From contig NZ_MVHG01000006.1 of assembly GCF_002086125.1 (NCBI RefSeq), positions 1-64,000 of the forward strand: a DNA stretch of 64,000 nucleotides, in the 5' to 3' direction. Below the pieces are notes generated by a model that saw only the letters and a list, made by a program, of their open reading frames with translations, had not been told where the DNA came from and ran no database searches. This DNA comes from Mycobacterium arosiense ATCC BAA-1401 = DSM 45069 (GTDB taxonomy: Bacteria; Actinomycetota; Actinomycetes; Mycobacteriales; Mycobacteriaceae). The translations under genes and the position numbers were made by a program. Of this stretch, positions 8,583-17,253 are shown in pieces. Every line of letters starts with the position of its first letter. Within the stretch, counting starts at the first letter, position 1.

Positions 8583-10366
8583 GCGCCCCGGTAGAGCGGC
8601 GAGCAGACGCAGAATCGCACGAAAAAGCCCCTCCCAGTGCGATTCTGCGTCTGCTCGCGGCACTTGGCGCGCGGGTGCGCAACACCTGGCGCGCGCTGAC
8701 CTCGATGGGCACCGCGCTGGTGCTGTTGTTCCTGCTGGCCCTCGGTGCGATCCCGGGGGCGCTGCTGCCCCAGCGCAGCCTCAACGCCGGCAAGGTCGAC
8801 GACTACCTGAAGGCGCACCCGGTGATCGGCCCGTGGCTGGATCGGTTGCAAGCCTTCAACGTCTTCTCCAGCTTCTGGTTCACCGCCATCTACGTGCTAC
8901 TGTTCGTGTCCCTGGTCGGCTGCCTCACCCCGCGGATGATCGAACACGTCCGCAGCCTGCGGTCCACCCCGGTGGCCGCCCCGCGCAACCTGGCCCGGCT
9001 GCCCAAGTACTCGCAGCAGCAGATCCGGGCCGGCGCCGACGAGCTGAACGCGCTGGCGAACGCGATCACCGCGCGGCTGCGCGGCTGGCGCACCGCCATC
9101 CGGCACCGGGACGCCACCGAGCAGGGCGGCGCGGACATCGTGGAAGTGTCCGCGGAGAAGGGCTACCTGCGCGAATTCGGCAACATCGTCTTCCACTTCT
9201 CCTTACTGGGTCTGCTGGTGGCGGTGGCCGTGGGCAAGTTGTTCGGCTACGAGGGCAACGTCATCGTTATCGCCGACGGCGGACCCGGCTTCTGCTCGGC
9301 CTCGCCGGCCGCGTTCGACTCGTTTAGGGCCGGCAACACCGTCGACGGCACCTCGCTGCACCCGCTGTGCATCCGGGTCGACGACTTCACGGCGCGCTAC
9401 CTGCCCTCGGGGCAGGCCACCTCGTTCGCCGCGCACGTCGACTACCAGTCCGGCGACGATCTGAACGCCAACCGGTGGCGGCACTACCAGCTGGAGGTCA
9501 ACCACCCGCTGCGGCTCGGCGGTGACCGGGTGTACCTGCAGGGGCACGGCTACGCGCCCACCTTCAGCATCACCTTCCCGGACGGGCAGATCCGCACGGC
9601 GACCATGCAGTGGCGGCCCGACAACCCGCAGACCCTGCTCTCGTCGGGCGTGGTGCGCATCGATCCGCCCGCCGGCAGCTATCCCAACGCCTCCGAACGC
9701 CGCAACCACGAGATCGCCATCCAGGGCCTGCTGGCGCCGACCGAGCAGCTGGACGGCATGCTGCTGTCGTCGCGCTTCCCGGCCCTGGACGCCCCGGCGG
9801 TGGCCGTCGACATCTACCGCGGCGACACCGGGCTGGACACCGGGCGGCCCCAGTCGCTGTTCACCCTGGATCCCCGCCTGATCGAGCAGCACCGGTTGGC
9901 CAAGGAGAAGCGGGTCAATCTGCGTGCGGGACAGTCGGTGCGGATCGACCAGGGGCCGGCGGCGGGCACGGTGATCCGCTTCGACGGCGCCGTGCCGTTC
10001 GTCAACCTGCAGGTCTCCCACGACCCCGGCCAGACCTGGGTGCTGGTCTTCGCCATCACCATGATGGCCGGCCTGGTGGTGTCGCTGCTGGTGCGCCGCC
10101 GCAGGGTGTGGGTCCGTCTGACGCCCGACGCCGGCGGGTCGGCAGGTACGGTGAACGTCGAACTGGGCGGCCTGGCGCGCACCGACAACTCCGGTTGGGG
10201 TGACGAGTTCGAGCGACTGTCCGAGCGGCTGTCCCCCGCAAGCGGGTGGTACCCCCGAACCGGGTCGTCAGCCCCCGGCGCCGCGACGGCCGCGACGCCC
10301 ACCGCGTCGGACGGTGACGCGACACCCGCAGCGTCCAAAAGGAGTTCTGAGGTGGACGTCAAATGA
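8579..10366 (+). CDS. resB: Cytochrome c biogenesis protein ResB
   Basis: 595 residues from TTG 8579, which overlaps the ccdA stop. ResB is the partner of CcsA in system II haem delivery and attachment to cytochrome c. Family homology begins near residue 33 (VRNTWRALTSMGTALVLLFLLALGAIPGALLPQ). Membrane segments lie near 44-62, 100-118, 200-225 and about 490-510, with a large extracytoplasmic domain in between. The first 32 residues are encoded largely by a perfect inverted repeat and look like an addition; I recall Rv0528 as about 529 residues. A start further in, near Met43, is possible but would cut the first membrane helix. The 3' end overlaps ccsA (ATGA). Confidence 0.9.
   Translation: MSAPVERRADAESHEKAPPSAILRLLAALGARVRNTWRALTSMGTALVLLFLLALGAIPGALLPQRSLNAGKVDDYLKAHPVIGPWLDRLQAFNVFSSFWFTAIYVLLFVSLVGCLTPRMIEHVRSLRSTPVAAPRNLARLPKYSQQQIRAGADELNALANAITARLRGWRTAIRHRDATEQGGADIVEVSAEKGYLREFGNIVFHFSLLGLLVAVAVGKLFGYEGNVIVIADGGPGFCSASPAAFDSFRAGNTVDGTSLHPLCIRVDDFTARYLPSGQATSFAAHVDYQSGDDLNANRWRHYQLEVNHPLRLGGDRVYLQGHGYAPTFSITFPDGQIRTATMQWRPDNPQTLLSSGVVRIDPPAGSYPNASERRNHEIAIQGLLAPTEQLDGMLLSSRFPALDAPAVAVDIYRGDTGLDTGRPQSLFTLDPRLIEQHRLAKEKRVNLRAGQSVRIDQGPAAGTVIRFDGAVPFVNLQVSHDPGQTWVLVFAITMMAGLVVSLLVRRRRVWVRLTPDAGGSAGTVNVELGGLARTDNSGWGDEFERLSERLSPASGWYPRTGSSAPGAATAATPTASDGDATPAASKRSSEVDVK
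8599..8658. repeat. Perfect 22-bp inverted repeat inside the 5' end of resB
   Basis: Left arm 8599-8620 begins GCGAGCAGACGCAGAATC; right arm 8637-8658 is its exact reverse complement, ending GATTCTGCGTCTGCTCGC. The spacer is 16 bases (8621-8636). The element lies 17 bases after the ccdA stop and is read through in frame as the N-terminal extension of ResB. In mRNA it would form a very stable hairpin exactly where resB translation starts. A related core (GAGCAGACGCA) occurs at 14416, which suggests a dispersed element. Confidence 0.9.
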
Positions 10367-11358
10367 ATACGGTGCACGTCAATATCGAGCTGGCGCGCTA
10401 CTCCGACTGGGCGTTCACGTCCGCGGTGGTCGCTTTGGTGATCGCCCTGCTGTTACTGGCCTTCGAGCTGGCCTATGTAGGGGCCCGAGTAGGGGCCCGA
10501 GCCGGGGGGCAGCGCGCCCGGGTGCTTGCCGGTGCCGTCAGCGCCGACTCCGCCACCCCCGGGGTGGTGGAAGAGGCAACCCGGCGCCCGCTCGACGAGC
10601 GCGTCGGTCGGGCCGGGCTGGCCGTGGTGTACCTGGGCATCGGCCTGCTGCTGGGCTGCCTGGTGCTGCGCGGGCTGGCCACCCTGCGGGTGCCGTGGGG
10701 CAACATGTACGAATTCATCAACCTGACCTGCCTGTGCGGGTTGGTCGCCGGGGCGGTCGTGCTGCGCCGCCCGCAATACCGGCCGCTGTGGGTCTTCTTG
10801 CTGCTGCCGGTGCTGATCCTGCTGACGGTGTCGGGTCGCTGGCTGTACACCAATGCCGCGCCGGTAATGCCCGCGCTGCAGTCCTACTGGCTGCCGATCC
10901 ACGTGTCGGTGGTCAGCCTGGGGTCGGGGGTGTTCCTGGTCGCCGGCATCGCCAGCATTCTGTTCCTGCTGCGCACGTCGCCGCTGGCAGACCCCGAACG
11001 CGGCACGCACAGCACGCTGAGCCGGCTGGTGCAGCGATTCCCCGACGCGCAGACGCTGGACCGCATCGCCTATCGGACGACGATTTTCGCTTTTCCGGTG
11101 TTCGGCTTCGGCGTCATTTTCGGGGCAATTTGGGCCGAAGAAGCCTGGGGCCGCTATTGGGGCTGGGACCCCAAGGAGACGGTGTCGTTTGTGGCCTGGG
11201 TCATTTACGCCGCCTACTTGCATGCCAGGTCGACCGCGGGCTGGCGGGACAGGAAAGCCGCGTGGATCAATGTGGCGGGATTTGTGGCCATGGTCTTCAA
11301 CCTGTTCTTCGTTAACCTGGTCACTGTCGGTCTGCATTCTTATGCGGGCGTCGGGTGA
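10363..11358 (+). CDS. ccsA: Cytochrome c biogenesis protein CcsA (haem handling)
   Basis: 331-residue membrane protein of the CcmF/CcsA haem-handling family. The tryptophan-rich signature WGWDPKETVSFVAWVIYAAYLH near residue 267 is the haem-binding WWD domain. The conserved WGNMYEF and later flanking histidines are also visible. With ResB it carries haem out and ligates it to reduced apocytochrome c. ATG start overlapping the resB stop (ATGA). Rv0529 position. A 12-base direct repeat (GTAGGGGCCCGA twice, about 10479-10502) encodes a short VGAR repeat after the first helix. It ends the hemL-ccsA run; 62 bases follow before the next gene. Confidence 0.95.
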   Translation: MNTVHVNIELARYSDWAFTSAVVALVIALLLLAFELAYVGARVGARAGGQRARVLAGAVSADSATPGVVEEATRRPLDERVGRAGLAVVYLGIGLLLGCLVLRGLATLRVPWGNMYEFINLTCLCGLVAGAVVLRRPQYRPLWVFLLLPVLILLTVSGRWLYTNAAPVMPALQSYWLPIHVSVVSLGSGVFLVAGIASILFLLRTSPLADPERGTHSTLSRLVQRFPDAQTLDRIAYRTTIFAFPVFGFGVIFGAIWAEEAWGRYWGWDPKETVSFVAWVIYAAYLHARSTAGWRDRKAAWINVAGFVAMVFNLFFVNLVTVGLHSYAGVG

Positions 11359-11420
11359 CGGTGCACAACCGGCCCGAATAGAAAACTGAACGGGAAAAGC
11401 GCACAACAAGGGGGAGTGCA

Positions 11421-12731
11421 GTGACCGAGCATCCAACGACGGGCGTTGGGGCGCCCGAACAACCGACCACGCAGATACCCCCGCAGACGCCGCAGGCGGC
11501 GGAGCAGCAGGACGCTCCCCCACCGCAGGCCGAGTCCGGCGGTGACGCCCCCACCCGCGCCTTCGCCGGATTCCGCACCGAACGCCGCGTCCCCGGCCCC
11601 GAACGCCAGCCCGCGGCGCCGCCCACGGCGCCCAGGCCGGGCGGAATGCCGCCCTGGGACCCCACGCCGATGACCGGCATCCCACGCGTGGACCCCACGG
11701 CGTACGGCGCCTACTACGCCGGCCCGGACGCGCCGCCCACCCAGATCCAAGCGCCCCCGCAGCAGCGTCCGGAGCACCTGCCGCACACGCCCTATCCGGA
11801 ACTGTCCACGGGCATGTTGCTGCGGCCGGTCGCGCCACCGCCGTCCGACGGATGGCGGCTGCTGCTGTTCAAGCTCTCCGGCGGGCTGATCAACCTGGGC
11901 GAGAGCCCACGGGCGGCCCGGCACAACAACCTGGTCGCCCAGGTGAACCGGCCGCTGCGGGGCTCCTACCGGGTGGCGTTTCTGTCGCTGAAGGGCGGCG
12001 TCGGCAAGACCACGATCGCCGCGACGCTGGGCGCCACCTTCGCGTCCATCCGCGGTGACCGGGTGGTGGCCGTGGACGCCAACCCCGACCGCGGCACGCT
12101 GAGCCAGAAGATTCCGCTGGAGACCGCCGCGACGGTGCGCCAGCTGCTGCACGACGCCGGAACCATCGAGCGCTACAGCGACGTGCGCCGCTACACCTCC
12201 AAGGGGCCGAGCGGCCTGGAGGTGTTGGCGTCCGAGACGGACCCCGCCATATCGGAAGCGTTCAGCGCGAAGGACTACGAGCGGATCCTGGACATCCTGG
12301 AACGGTTCTACGCCCTGGTGCTCACGGACTGCGGGCCCGGGCTGCTGCACTCGGTGATGGGCTCGGTGCTGCAGAAGGCGGACGCGCTCGTCGTGGTGAG
12401 CTCGGCGTCCATCGACGGCGCCCGCAGCGCCTCGGCGACGCTGGACTGGCTGGACGCCCACGGCCACGAGAACCTGGTCCGCAATTCCATCGCGGTCATC
12501 AACGGTGTGAAGCCACGCTCGGGCAAGGTCGACATGAACAAGGTGATCGACCACTTCTCCCGGCGCTGCCGCGCGGTCCAGCTGGTGCCGTTCGACCCGC
12601 ACCTCGAGGAGGGTGCCGAGATCGAACTGGACCGGCTGCGGCGCGGAACGCGCGAAGCGCTCACCGAGCTGGCCGCCATCGTCGCCGACGGGTTCCCCGG
12701 CGACCAGCACAACCCGGGAGTGCTGGGCTGA
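11421..12731 (+). CDS. MinD/ParA-like ATPase with proline-rich N-terminus
   Basis: 436 residues from GTG 11421, behind GGGGGAG. Residues 1-140 are low-complexity, rich in Pro, Gln and Ala. Residues 184-430 form a SIMIBI ATPase: deviant Walker A KGGVGKTT (191-198), a switch region VVAVDANPDRGTLS, and LVLTDCGPG. The architecture resembles ESX-associated EspI-type ATPases, but no ESX genes are nearby. It matches Rv0530, of unknown function. A role in positioning or regulating a membrane complex is possible but is inference. Confidence 0.85.
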   Translation: MTEHPTTGVGAPEQPTTQIPPQTPQAAEQQDAPPPQAESGGDAPTRAFAGFRTERRVPGPERQPAAPPTAPRPGGMPPWDPTPMTGIPRVDPTAYGAYYAGPDAPPTQIQAPPQQRPEHLPHTPYPELSTGMLLRPVAPPPSDGWRLLLFKLSGGLINLGESPRAARHNNLVAQVNRPLRGSYRVAFLSLKGGVGKTTIAATLGATFASIRGDRVVAVDANPDRGTLSQKIPLETAATVRQLLHDAGTIERYSDVRRYTSKGPSGLEVLASETDPAISEAFSAKDYERILDILERFYALVLTDCGPGLLHSVMGSVLQKADALVVVSSASIDGARSASATLDWLDAHGHENLVRNSIAVINGVKPRSGKVDMNKVIDHFSRRCRAVQLVPFDPHLEEGAEIELDRLRRGTREALTELAAIVADGFPGDQHNPGVLG

Positions 12732-12787
12732 TACTGGCGGCGGTTGCAAGCGGGCGAAGCGGGGCGCGGGGGGCCGCCGCGATCGAG

Positions 12788-12940
12788 CTAGCGCGGGTTG
12801 TCACCCAACCGCCGCAAGAAATCCGGATCGTCGTCGGGCCCGATGACGCGCGTCTTCGGCCGGTGGGCCTGCGATCGCGCCGCACGCCAGCCAACGTAGA
12901 TCAGCGTCCCCAAAATCACGACGAGCAGCAGGTAGAGCAC
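12788..12940 (-). CDS. Small single-pass membrane protein (50 aa)
   Basis: A 50-codon gene with a strong ribosome site (AAAGGAGGTG, 7 bases before GTG 12940). Residues 1-18 form one membrane helix (LYLLLVVILGTLIYVGW), followed by a basic stretch and an acidic tail with GPDDDPDFLRRLGDNPR. The helix, positive-inside charge and good ribosome site support a real gene. It matches the place where I recall M. tuberculosis has the small gene Rv0530A. It faces the DUF4229 gene head to head, with 46 bases between the starts, and its tail converges on the ATPase gene. Function unknown; it could modulate a membrane complex. Confidence 0.75.
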   Translation of the reverse strand: MLYLLLVVILGTLIYVGWRAARSQAHRPKTRVIGPDDDPDFLRRLGDNPR

Positions 12941-12986
12941 GCAACACCTCCTTTGGGCGAATATACCCGCGCCGTAGGCTCACCCT

Positions 12987-13391
12987 GTGTCACACGAAGC
13001 TAGCGACGACAGCACCGCGAACGCGCCGAGCCCCGCCGCGAACGACGGCGCGGCGCCACGCCCCGAAAACCGCGTCGTTGCGCCCGTGTTGGCGTACATG
13101 GCGGCGCGGGTGCTGCTGGCGGCGGCGCTCACCGGCGTCATCTGCGGGATCGCGCGCTTGGCGGGCATCACCCAGTTCCCGATCGTGGTGGCCGTGCTGT
13201 TCGCGCTGATCATCGCGATGCCGCTGGGCATCTGGGTGTTCGCCCCGCTGCGTCGGCGCGCCACCGCGGCGCTGGCGATCGCCGGGGAACGACGCCGCCG
13301 CGAGCGCGACCTGCTGCAGGCCCGGCTGCACGGGGACGCCCCGGACGGGGGCGCCGACGAGGGCGGTGAGCAAGAATCAGGGCGCGGCTAG
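12987..13391 (+). CDS. DUF4229-type membrane protein
   Basis: 134 residues from GTG 12987. Acidic, low-complexity N-terminus (1-27), two membrane helices (about 36-57 and 66-84, the second containing [22 protein letters not shown]), then a basic, charged C-terminal helix ([27 protein letters not shown]). This is the actinobacterial DUF4229 layout and the Rv0531 position. Function unknown. Its stop overlaps the fabH stop region by four bases in convergent orientation. Confidence 0.8.
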   Translation: MSHEASDDSTANAPSPAANDGAAPRPENRVVAPVLAYMAARVLLAAALTGVICGIARLAGITQFPIVVAVLFALIIAMPLGIWVFAPLRRRATAALAIAGERRRRERDLLQARLHGDAPDGGADEGGEQESGRG

Positions 13392-14395
13392 CCATTCGGT
13401 AGCCGCACGACCTGCGCGGCATAGCTCAGGCCGGCGCCGTAGCCGAGCAGCAGGGCCAGGTCGCCGGCCTTGGCCGCCCCGGTCGTGAGCAGTTCGGCCA
13501 TCGCCAGGGGGATGGACGCCGCCGAGGTGTTTCCGGTGTGCTCGATGTCGTTGGCCACGACCGCATCCGGGCGCAGATCGAGGCTCTTGGCCAACACCTC
13601 GTTGATCCGGCTGTTGGCCTGATGCGGCAGGAAGACGTCGATCTCGTCGGGCCGCACGCCCGCCGCGTCCATGGCCTGGCGCCCGACTTTGCCCATCTCG
13701 AATGCCGCCCACCGGAACACCGCGCTGCCTTCGAGCCTCAAGTACGGGCGCTCACCGGTGCGGTTGTCCAGGAAGTCGATCCATTCGATGTCCTGGCGGA
13801 TGGCGGTGGCCTGCGCGCCGTCGCTGCCCCAGATGGTGGGGCCGATGCGCTGGTCGGGCGTCTCGCCCACCACCACTCCGGCCGCGCCGTCGGCGAAGAT
13901 GAAGCAGTTGCTGCGGTCCGTCATGTCCACCGTCGGGGACAGCTTCTCCGAGCCGAGCACCAGTACCTTGGCGGCGGTCCCGGCGCGGACCATGTCGGCG
14001 GCCACCCCGAGCGCGTAGCCGAAGCCGGCGCACCCGGCTGAGACGTCGAACGCGGGCACGCCGCCCGCACCCACCGCGGTCGCCACCGCCGGCGCGCACG
14101 CGGGGGTCTGCGTGAAATGGGTGCTGGTGGCGACGATGACGCAATCGATGTCGGCCGGCGCCAGCGACGCCTTGGCGATGGCCTCCAGCCCGGCCGTTGT
14201 CGCCATCGACGTGACGGACTCGTCGCGCCTGGCGAACCGGCGGGTCTTGATTCCGGTTCGCGAAAAGATCCACTCGTCGGACGAGTCGATGTTCTCGCAG
14301 AGCTCGTCGTTGGTGACCACCCGCTCGGGGCGGTATGACCCCACACTGAGCAAGCCGACGTTTTTGGGCCCGCTGGTCGCGGCAATCTTGTTCAT
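13388..14395 (-). CDS. fabH: Beta-ketoacyl-ACP synthase III (FabH)
   Basis: 335 residues, the length of M. tuberculosis FabH. It condenses long acyl-CoA from FAS-I with malonyl-AcpM to feed FAS-II and mycolic acid synthesis. The catalytic triad is intact at the canonical positions: Cys122 in SAGCAGFG, His258 in LPHQANSRI, Asn289 in HTGNTSAAS. The start ATG 14395 is followed by the family N-terminus ([19 protein letters not shown]). A palindromic element lies just upstream, between fabH and menA, which points the same way. Confidence 0.97.
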   Translation of the reverse strand: MNKIAATSGPKNVGLLSVGSYRPERVVTNDELCENIDSSDEWIFSRTGIKTRRFARRDESVTSMATTAGLEAIAKASLAPADIDCVIVATSTHFTQTPACAPAVATAVGAGGVPAFDVSAGCAGFGYALGVAADMVRAGTAAKVLVLGSEKLSPTVDMTDRSNCFIFADGAAGVVVGETPDQRIGPTIWGSDGAQATAIRQDIEWIDFLDNRTGERPYLRLEGSAVFRWAAFEMGKVGRQAMDAAGVRPDEIDVFLPHQANSRINEVLAKSLDLRPDAVVANDIEHTGNTSAASIPLAMAELLTTGAAKAGDLALLLGYGAGLSYAAQVVRLPNG

Positions 14396-14412
14396 TGCGG
14401 TCCTCCGCTGTC

Positions 14413-14466
14413 GCCGAGCAGACGCAAAGGTACCCCAGAAGCGCCGGGCTCGGAGGTCTTTGCGTG
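14413..14466. repeat. Palindromic element sharing a core with the resB repeat
   Basis: Between menA and fabH. An 8-bp stem (ACGCAAAG at 14422-14429 with CTTTGCGT at 14458-14465) closes a 28-base loop. The left side carries GAGCAGACGCA (14416-14426), the same 11 bases found in the inverted repeat at 8601. It lies in the fabH leader, so it could affect fabH expression or terminate menA transcription. The arms have diverged more than in the resB copy. Confidence 0.5.
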
Positions 14467-14492
14467 CACTGTGGGTAACCCTTCCGCGGTCG

Positions 14493-15365
14493 TTAGGTAG
14501 TCACCGTCAACGCCGTCGCGACCGCGAACGCCCACACCACCATCGCCAGCCCCGTGTCGCGCAGTACCGGGATCAGGCCGGGCCCGCCGCGGCCCGAGCG
14601 CACCGGGGTCGCCGCGCGCAAAGCCAGCGGTGTGGCCACCAATCCGACGGCGCACCACGGTGCCGCCGGCATGAGCGCCAGGGTCAGCACCCCGGCGGTC
14701 CCCAGCAACGCCTGGTACAGGATCCGGGTCCGGGCATCCCCCAGCCGCACCGCAGAGGTGACCTTTCCGGAGCGGGCGTCGGTCGGGATATCCCGCAGGT
14801 TGTTGGCCACCAGCACCGACGACGACAGCGCCCCGATCGACACCGCCAGCACCAGGCCCACCCAGTCCACCCGCAGCGCCTGGGTGTACTGGGTGCCCAG
14901 CACGGCGACGAGCCCAAAGAACAGGAACACGGCGACCTCGCCGAAACCGGCGTAGCCGTACGGTTTCGACCCGCCGGTGTACAACCACGCCCCGGCGATG
15001 CAGGCCGCACCCACCGCGATCAGCCACGGTGCGCTGTAGAGCGCGAGCGCCAGCCCGGCGAGCGCGCCGACGGTCAGGCTGGCGACCGCGGCGGCCAGCA
15101 CCGCGCGCGGCGCCGCCAGCCGCGAGCCGACCAGGCGCACCGGGCCGGCCCGGTCGTCGTCGGTGCCGCGGATGCCGTCCGAGTAGTCGTTGGCGTAGTT
15201 GACGCCGATGGTCAGCGCCAGCGCGACGGTCAGCGCCAGCAACGCCTTCCACCACACCGCGGATCCCAGCCATGCCGCCGCTCCGGTGCCAGCCACCACC
15301 GGTGCCACCGCGTTGGGCAACGTCCGCGGCCGCGCGCCCGAAATCCACTGCCGGAAGTTGGCCAC
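14493..15365 (-). CDS. menA: 1,4-dihydroxy-2-naphthoate polyprenyltransferase (MenA)
   Basis: 290-residue UbiA-superfamily membrane enzyme that prenylates 1,4-dihydroxy-2-naphthoate to demethylmenaquinone. The first Asp-rich motif is [17 protein letters not shown] near residue 62, followed by GPVRLVGS; the second, in the [14 protein letters not shown] segment near 190, binds the prenyl diphosphate through Mg2+. About eight to nine membrane helices. GTG 15365 is chosen because family homology begins at [19 protein letters not shown]; the frame upstream to 15410 overlaps the divergent gene. It is a validated drug target in M. tuberculosis (Rv0534c). Confidence 0.95.
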   Translation of the reverse strand: MANFRQWISGARPRTLPNAVAPVVAGTGAAAWLGSAVWWKALLALTVALALTIGVNYANDYSDGIRGTDDDRAGPVRLVGSRLAAPRAVLAAAVASLTVGALAGLALALYSAPWLIAVGAACIAGAWLYTGGSKPYGYAGFGEVAVFLFFGLVAVLGTQYTQALRVDWVGLVLAVSIGALSSSVLVANNLRDIPTDARSGKVTSAVRLGDARTRILYQALLGTAGVLTLALMPAAPWCAVGLVATPLALRAATPVRSGRGGPGLIPVLRDTGLAMVVWAFAVATALTVTT

Positions 15366-15430
15366 CCGACCATCCTGCCAGGACGCGGGCCTGCGGACCG
15401 CCGGCCGCACCGGCGATGACCGAAGACGTC

Positions 15431-16225
15431 ATGCACCACAATGGTCGGATGCTCGGAGTCATCGGTGGCAGCGGCTTTTACACCTTCTTCGGATCCGACG
15501 CCCGCGACGTCACCGTCGACACTCCGTACGGTTCGCCCAGCGCGCCGGTCACCGTCGGCGCCGTCGGCGACCACGAGGTGGCCTTCCTGCCCCGCCACGG
15601 CCTCAAGCACGAATTCTCCGCGCACACCGTGCCGTATCGGGCCAACGTGTGGGCGCTGCGCAAGCTCGGCGTGCGGCGCGTGCTCGCGCCGTGCGCCGTC
15701 GGCAGTCTGCGACCCGAACTCGGCCCGGGCGCCGTCGTGGTGCCCGACCAACTCGTCGACCGCACCCGCGGCCGCCCCGACACCTACTTCGACTCCGGAG
15801 GCATCCACGTCGACTTCGCCGACCCGTACTGCCCGGCGCTGCGCGACGCGGTGACCGGCCTGCCCGACGTAATCGACGGCGGCACCATCGTGGTGATCCA
15901 GGGTCCGCGCTTTTCCACCCGCGCCGAAAGCCGGTGGTTCGCCTCGGCCGGTTTCTCGCTGGTCAACATGACCGGCTATCCGGAGGCGGTGCTCGCACGC
16001 GAACTCGAAATGTGCTACGCGGCAATCGCTTTGGTGACTGACCTGGACGCCGGGGTGAGCGCTGGCGAGGGTGTGAGGGCCGTCGACGTGTTCGCCCAAT
16101 TCGAGAGGAACGTCGAAGCGTTCAAGACGCTGGTGCGCCAGGCCATCGCCCGGATCGCCGCCGACCGCAGCTGCACGCACTGCCTGCCGCACGCTGGCGT
16201 CACCTTGCCCATCGAGCTGCCGTGA
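15431..16225 (+). CDS. 5'-methylthioadenosine phosphorylase
   Basis: 264-residue trimeric purine nucleoside phosphorylase/MTAP family protein. Visible family features: MLGVIGGSGFY (phosphate binding), RHG at about residue 56 (LPRHGLKHEFSAHTVPYRAN), VVIQGPRFSTRAES, and the purine and ribose site NMTGYPEAVLARELE. It cleaves methylthioadenosine to adenine and methylthioribose-1-phosphate for purine and methionine salvage. It is annotated pnp in M. tuberculosis (Rv0535), but activity there is on MTA. ATG 15431 gives the full-length form; ATG 15449 is an alternative. Its stop overlaps the next start (GTGA). Confidence 0.92.
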   Translation: MHHNGRMLGVIGGSGFYTFFGSDARDVTVDTPYGSPSAPVTVGAVGDHEVAFLPRHGLKHEFSAHTVPYRANVWALRKLGVRRVLAPCAVGSLRPELGPGAVVVPDQLVDRTRGRPDTYFDSGGIHVDFADPYCPALRDAVTGLPDVIDGGTIVVIQGPRFSTRAESRWFASAGFSLVNMTGYPEAVLARELEMCYAAIALVTDLDAGVSAGEGVRAVDVFAQFERNVEAFKTLVRQAIARIAADRSCTHCLPHAGVTLPIELP

Positions 16226-17250
16226 GGGTGCTGCTGACCGGGGCGGCCGGCTTCATCGGTTCGCGGGTCGACGCGGCCCTGCGGGCGGCGGGACACGAGG
16301 TGGTCGCCGTCGACGCTCTGCTGCCCGCCGCGCACGGCCCGAACCCGGTGCTGCCGCGGGGATGTCACCGCGTCGACGTGCGTGACGCCGATGCGCTGGC
16401 ACCCCTGCTGGCGGGCGTGGACGTGGTGTGTCACCAGGCGGCGATGGTGGGTGCGGGCGTGGACGCCGCCGACGCCCCCGCCTACGGCGGCCACAACGAC
16501 CTGGCCACCACGGTCTTGTTGGCGCAGATGTTCGCCGCGGGGGTGCGCCGCCTGGTGCTGGCCTCATCGATGGTGGTGTACGGGCAGGGGGCCTATCACT
16601 GCCGGCGGCACGGGCCGGTGGATCCGCTGCCGCGGCGGCGCGCCGACCTGGACGCCGGGGCCTTCGAGCACCGTTGCCCCATCGCCGGGGAGGAACTGCA
16701 CTGGCGCCTGGTCGACGAGGATGCCTGCCTGCGGCCGCGAAGCCTGTACGCCGCCAGCAAGACCGCCCAGGAGCATTACGCGCTGGCCTGGGCCGAGGCC
16801 ACCGGCGGCTCGGTGGTGGCGCTGCGCTACCACAATGTCTACGGTCCCGGCATGCCGCGCGACACCCCCTACTCCGGGGTAGCGGCCATCTTCCGGTCGG
16901 CGCTGGAAAAAGGCGATCCGCCAAGGGTTTTCGAGGACGGCGGCCAGATGCGCGACTTCGTCCATGTCGACGACGTGGCCGCCGCCAACGTCGCGGCCAC
17001 CCAGCCACGCGAGGGTTTCACCGCATTCAATGTCTGCTCGGGGCAACCCATTTCGATTCTGGAAGTGGCCGGTGCGCTGTGCGACGCGCGCGGCGGTTCG
17101 GTGTCCCCGGTGGTCACCGGGCAGTATCGCAGCGGCGACGTGCGCCACATCGTCGCCGACCCGTCCCGGGCCGCCGAGGTGCTGGGTTTCCGTGCGGCCG
17201 TCGCACCGGGGGACGGGCTGCGCGACTTCGCGTTCGCGCCGCTTCGGTGA
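16222..17250 (+). CDS. NAD-dependent epimerase/dehydratase (GalE-like)
   Basis: 342-residue extended SDR. The Rossmann motif GAAGFIGSRVD is at residues 7-17, and the catalytic YxxxK is in LYAASKTAQEHYAL near residue 175, with the upstream serine in LASSMVVYG. The C-terminal half has LRYHNVYGPGMPRDTPYSGVAAIF, typical of nucleotide-sugar epimerases. It matches Rv0536 (galE3). Epimerisation of a UDP- or other NDP-sugar is likely; the sugar is unknown. GTG start overlapping the MTA phosphorylase stop. Confidence 0.88.
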   Translation: MRVLLTGAAGFIGSRVDAALRAAGHEVVAVDALLPAAHGPNPVLPRGCHRVDVRDADALAPLLAGVDVVCHQAAMVGAGVDAADAPAYGGHNDLATTVLLAQMFAAGVRRLVLASSMVVYGQGAYHCRRHGPVDPLPRRRADLDAGAFEHRCPIAGEELHWRLVDEDACLRPRSLYAASKTAQEHYALAWAEATGGSVVALRYHNVYGPGMPRDTPYSGVAAIFRSALEKGDPPRVFEDGGQMRDFVHVDDVAAANVAATQPREGFTAFNVCSGQPISILEVAGALCDARGGSVSPVVTGQYRSGDVRHIVADPSRAAEVLGFRAAVAPGDGLRDFAFAPLR

Positions 17251-17253
17251 CCG

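Noticed and set aside
10479..10502. Twelve-base direct repeat in ccsA
   Set aside because: Only two short copies in frame in a low-complexity loop; probably local slippage with no separate role.
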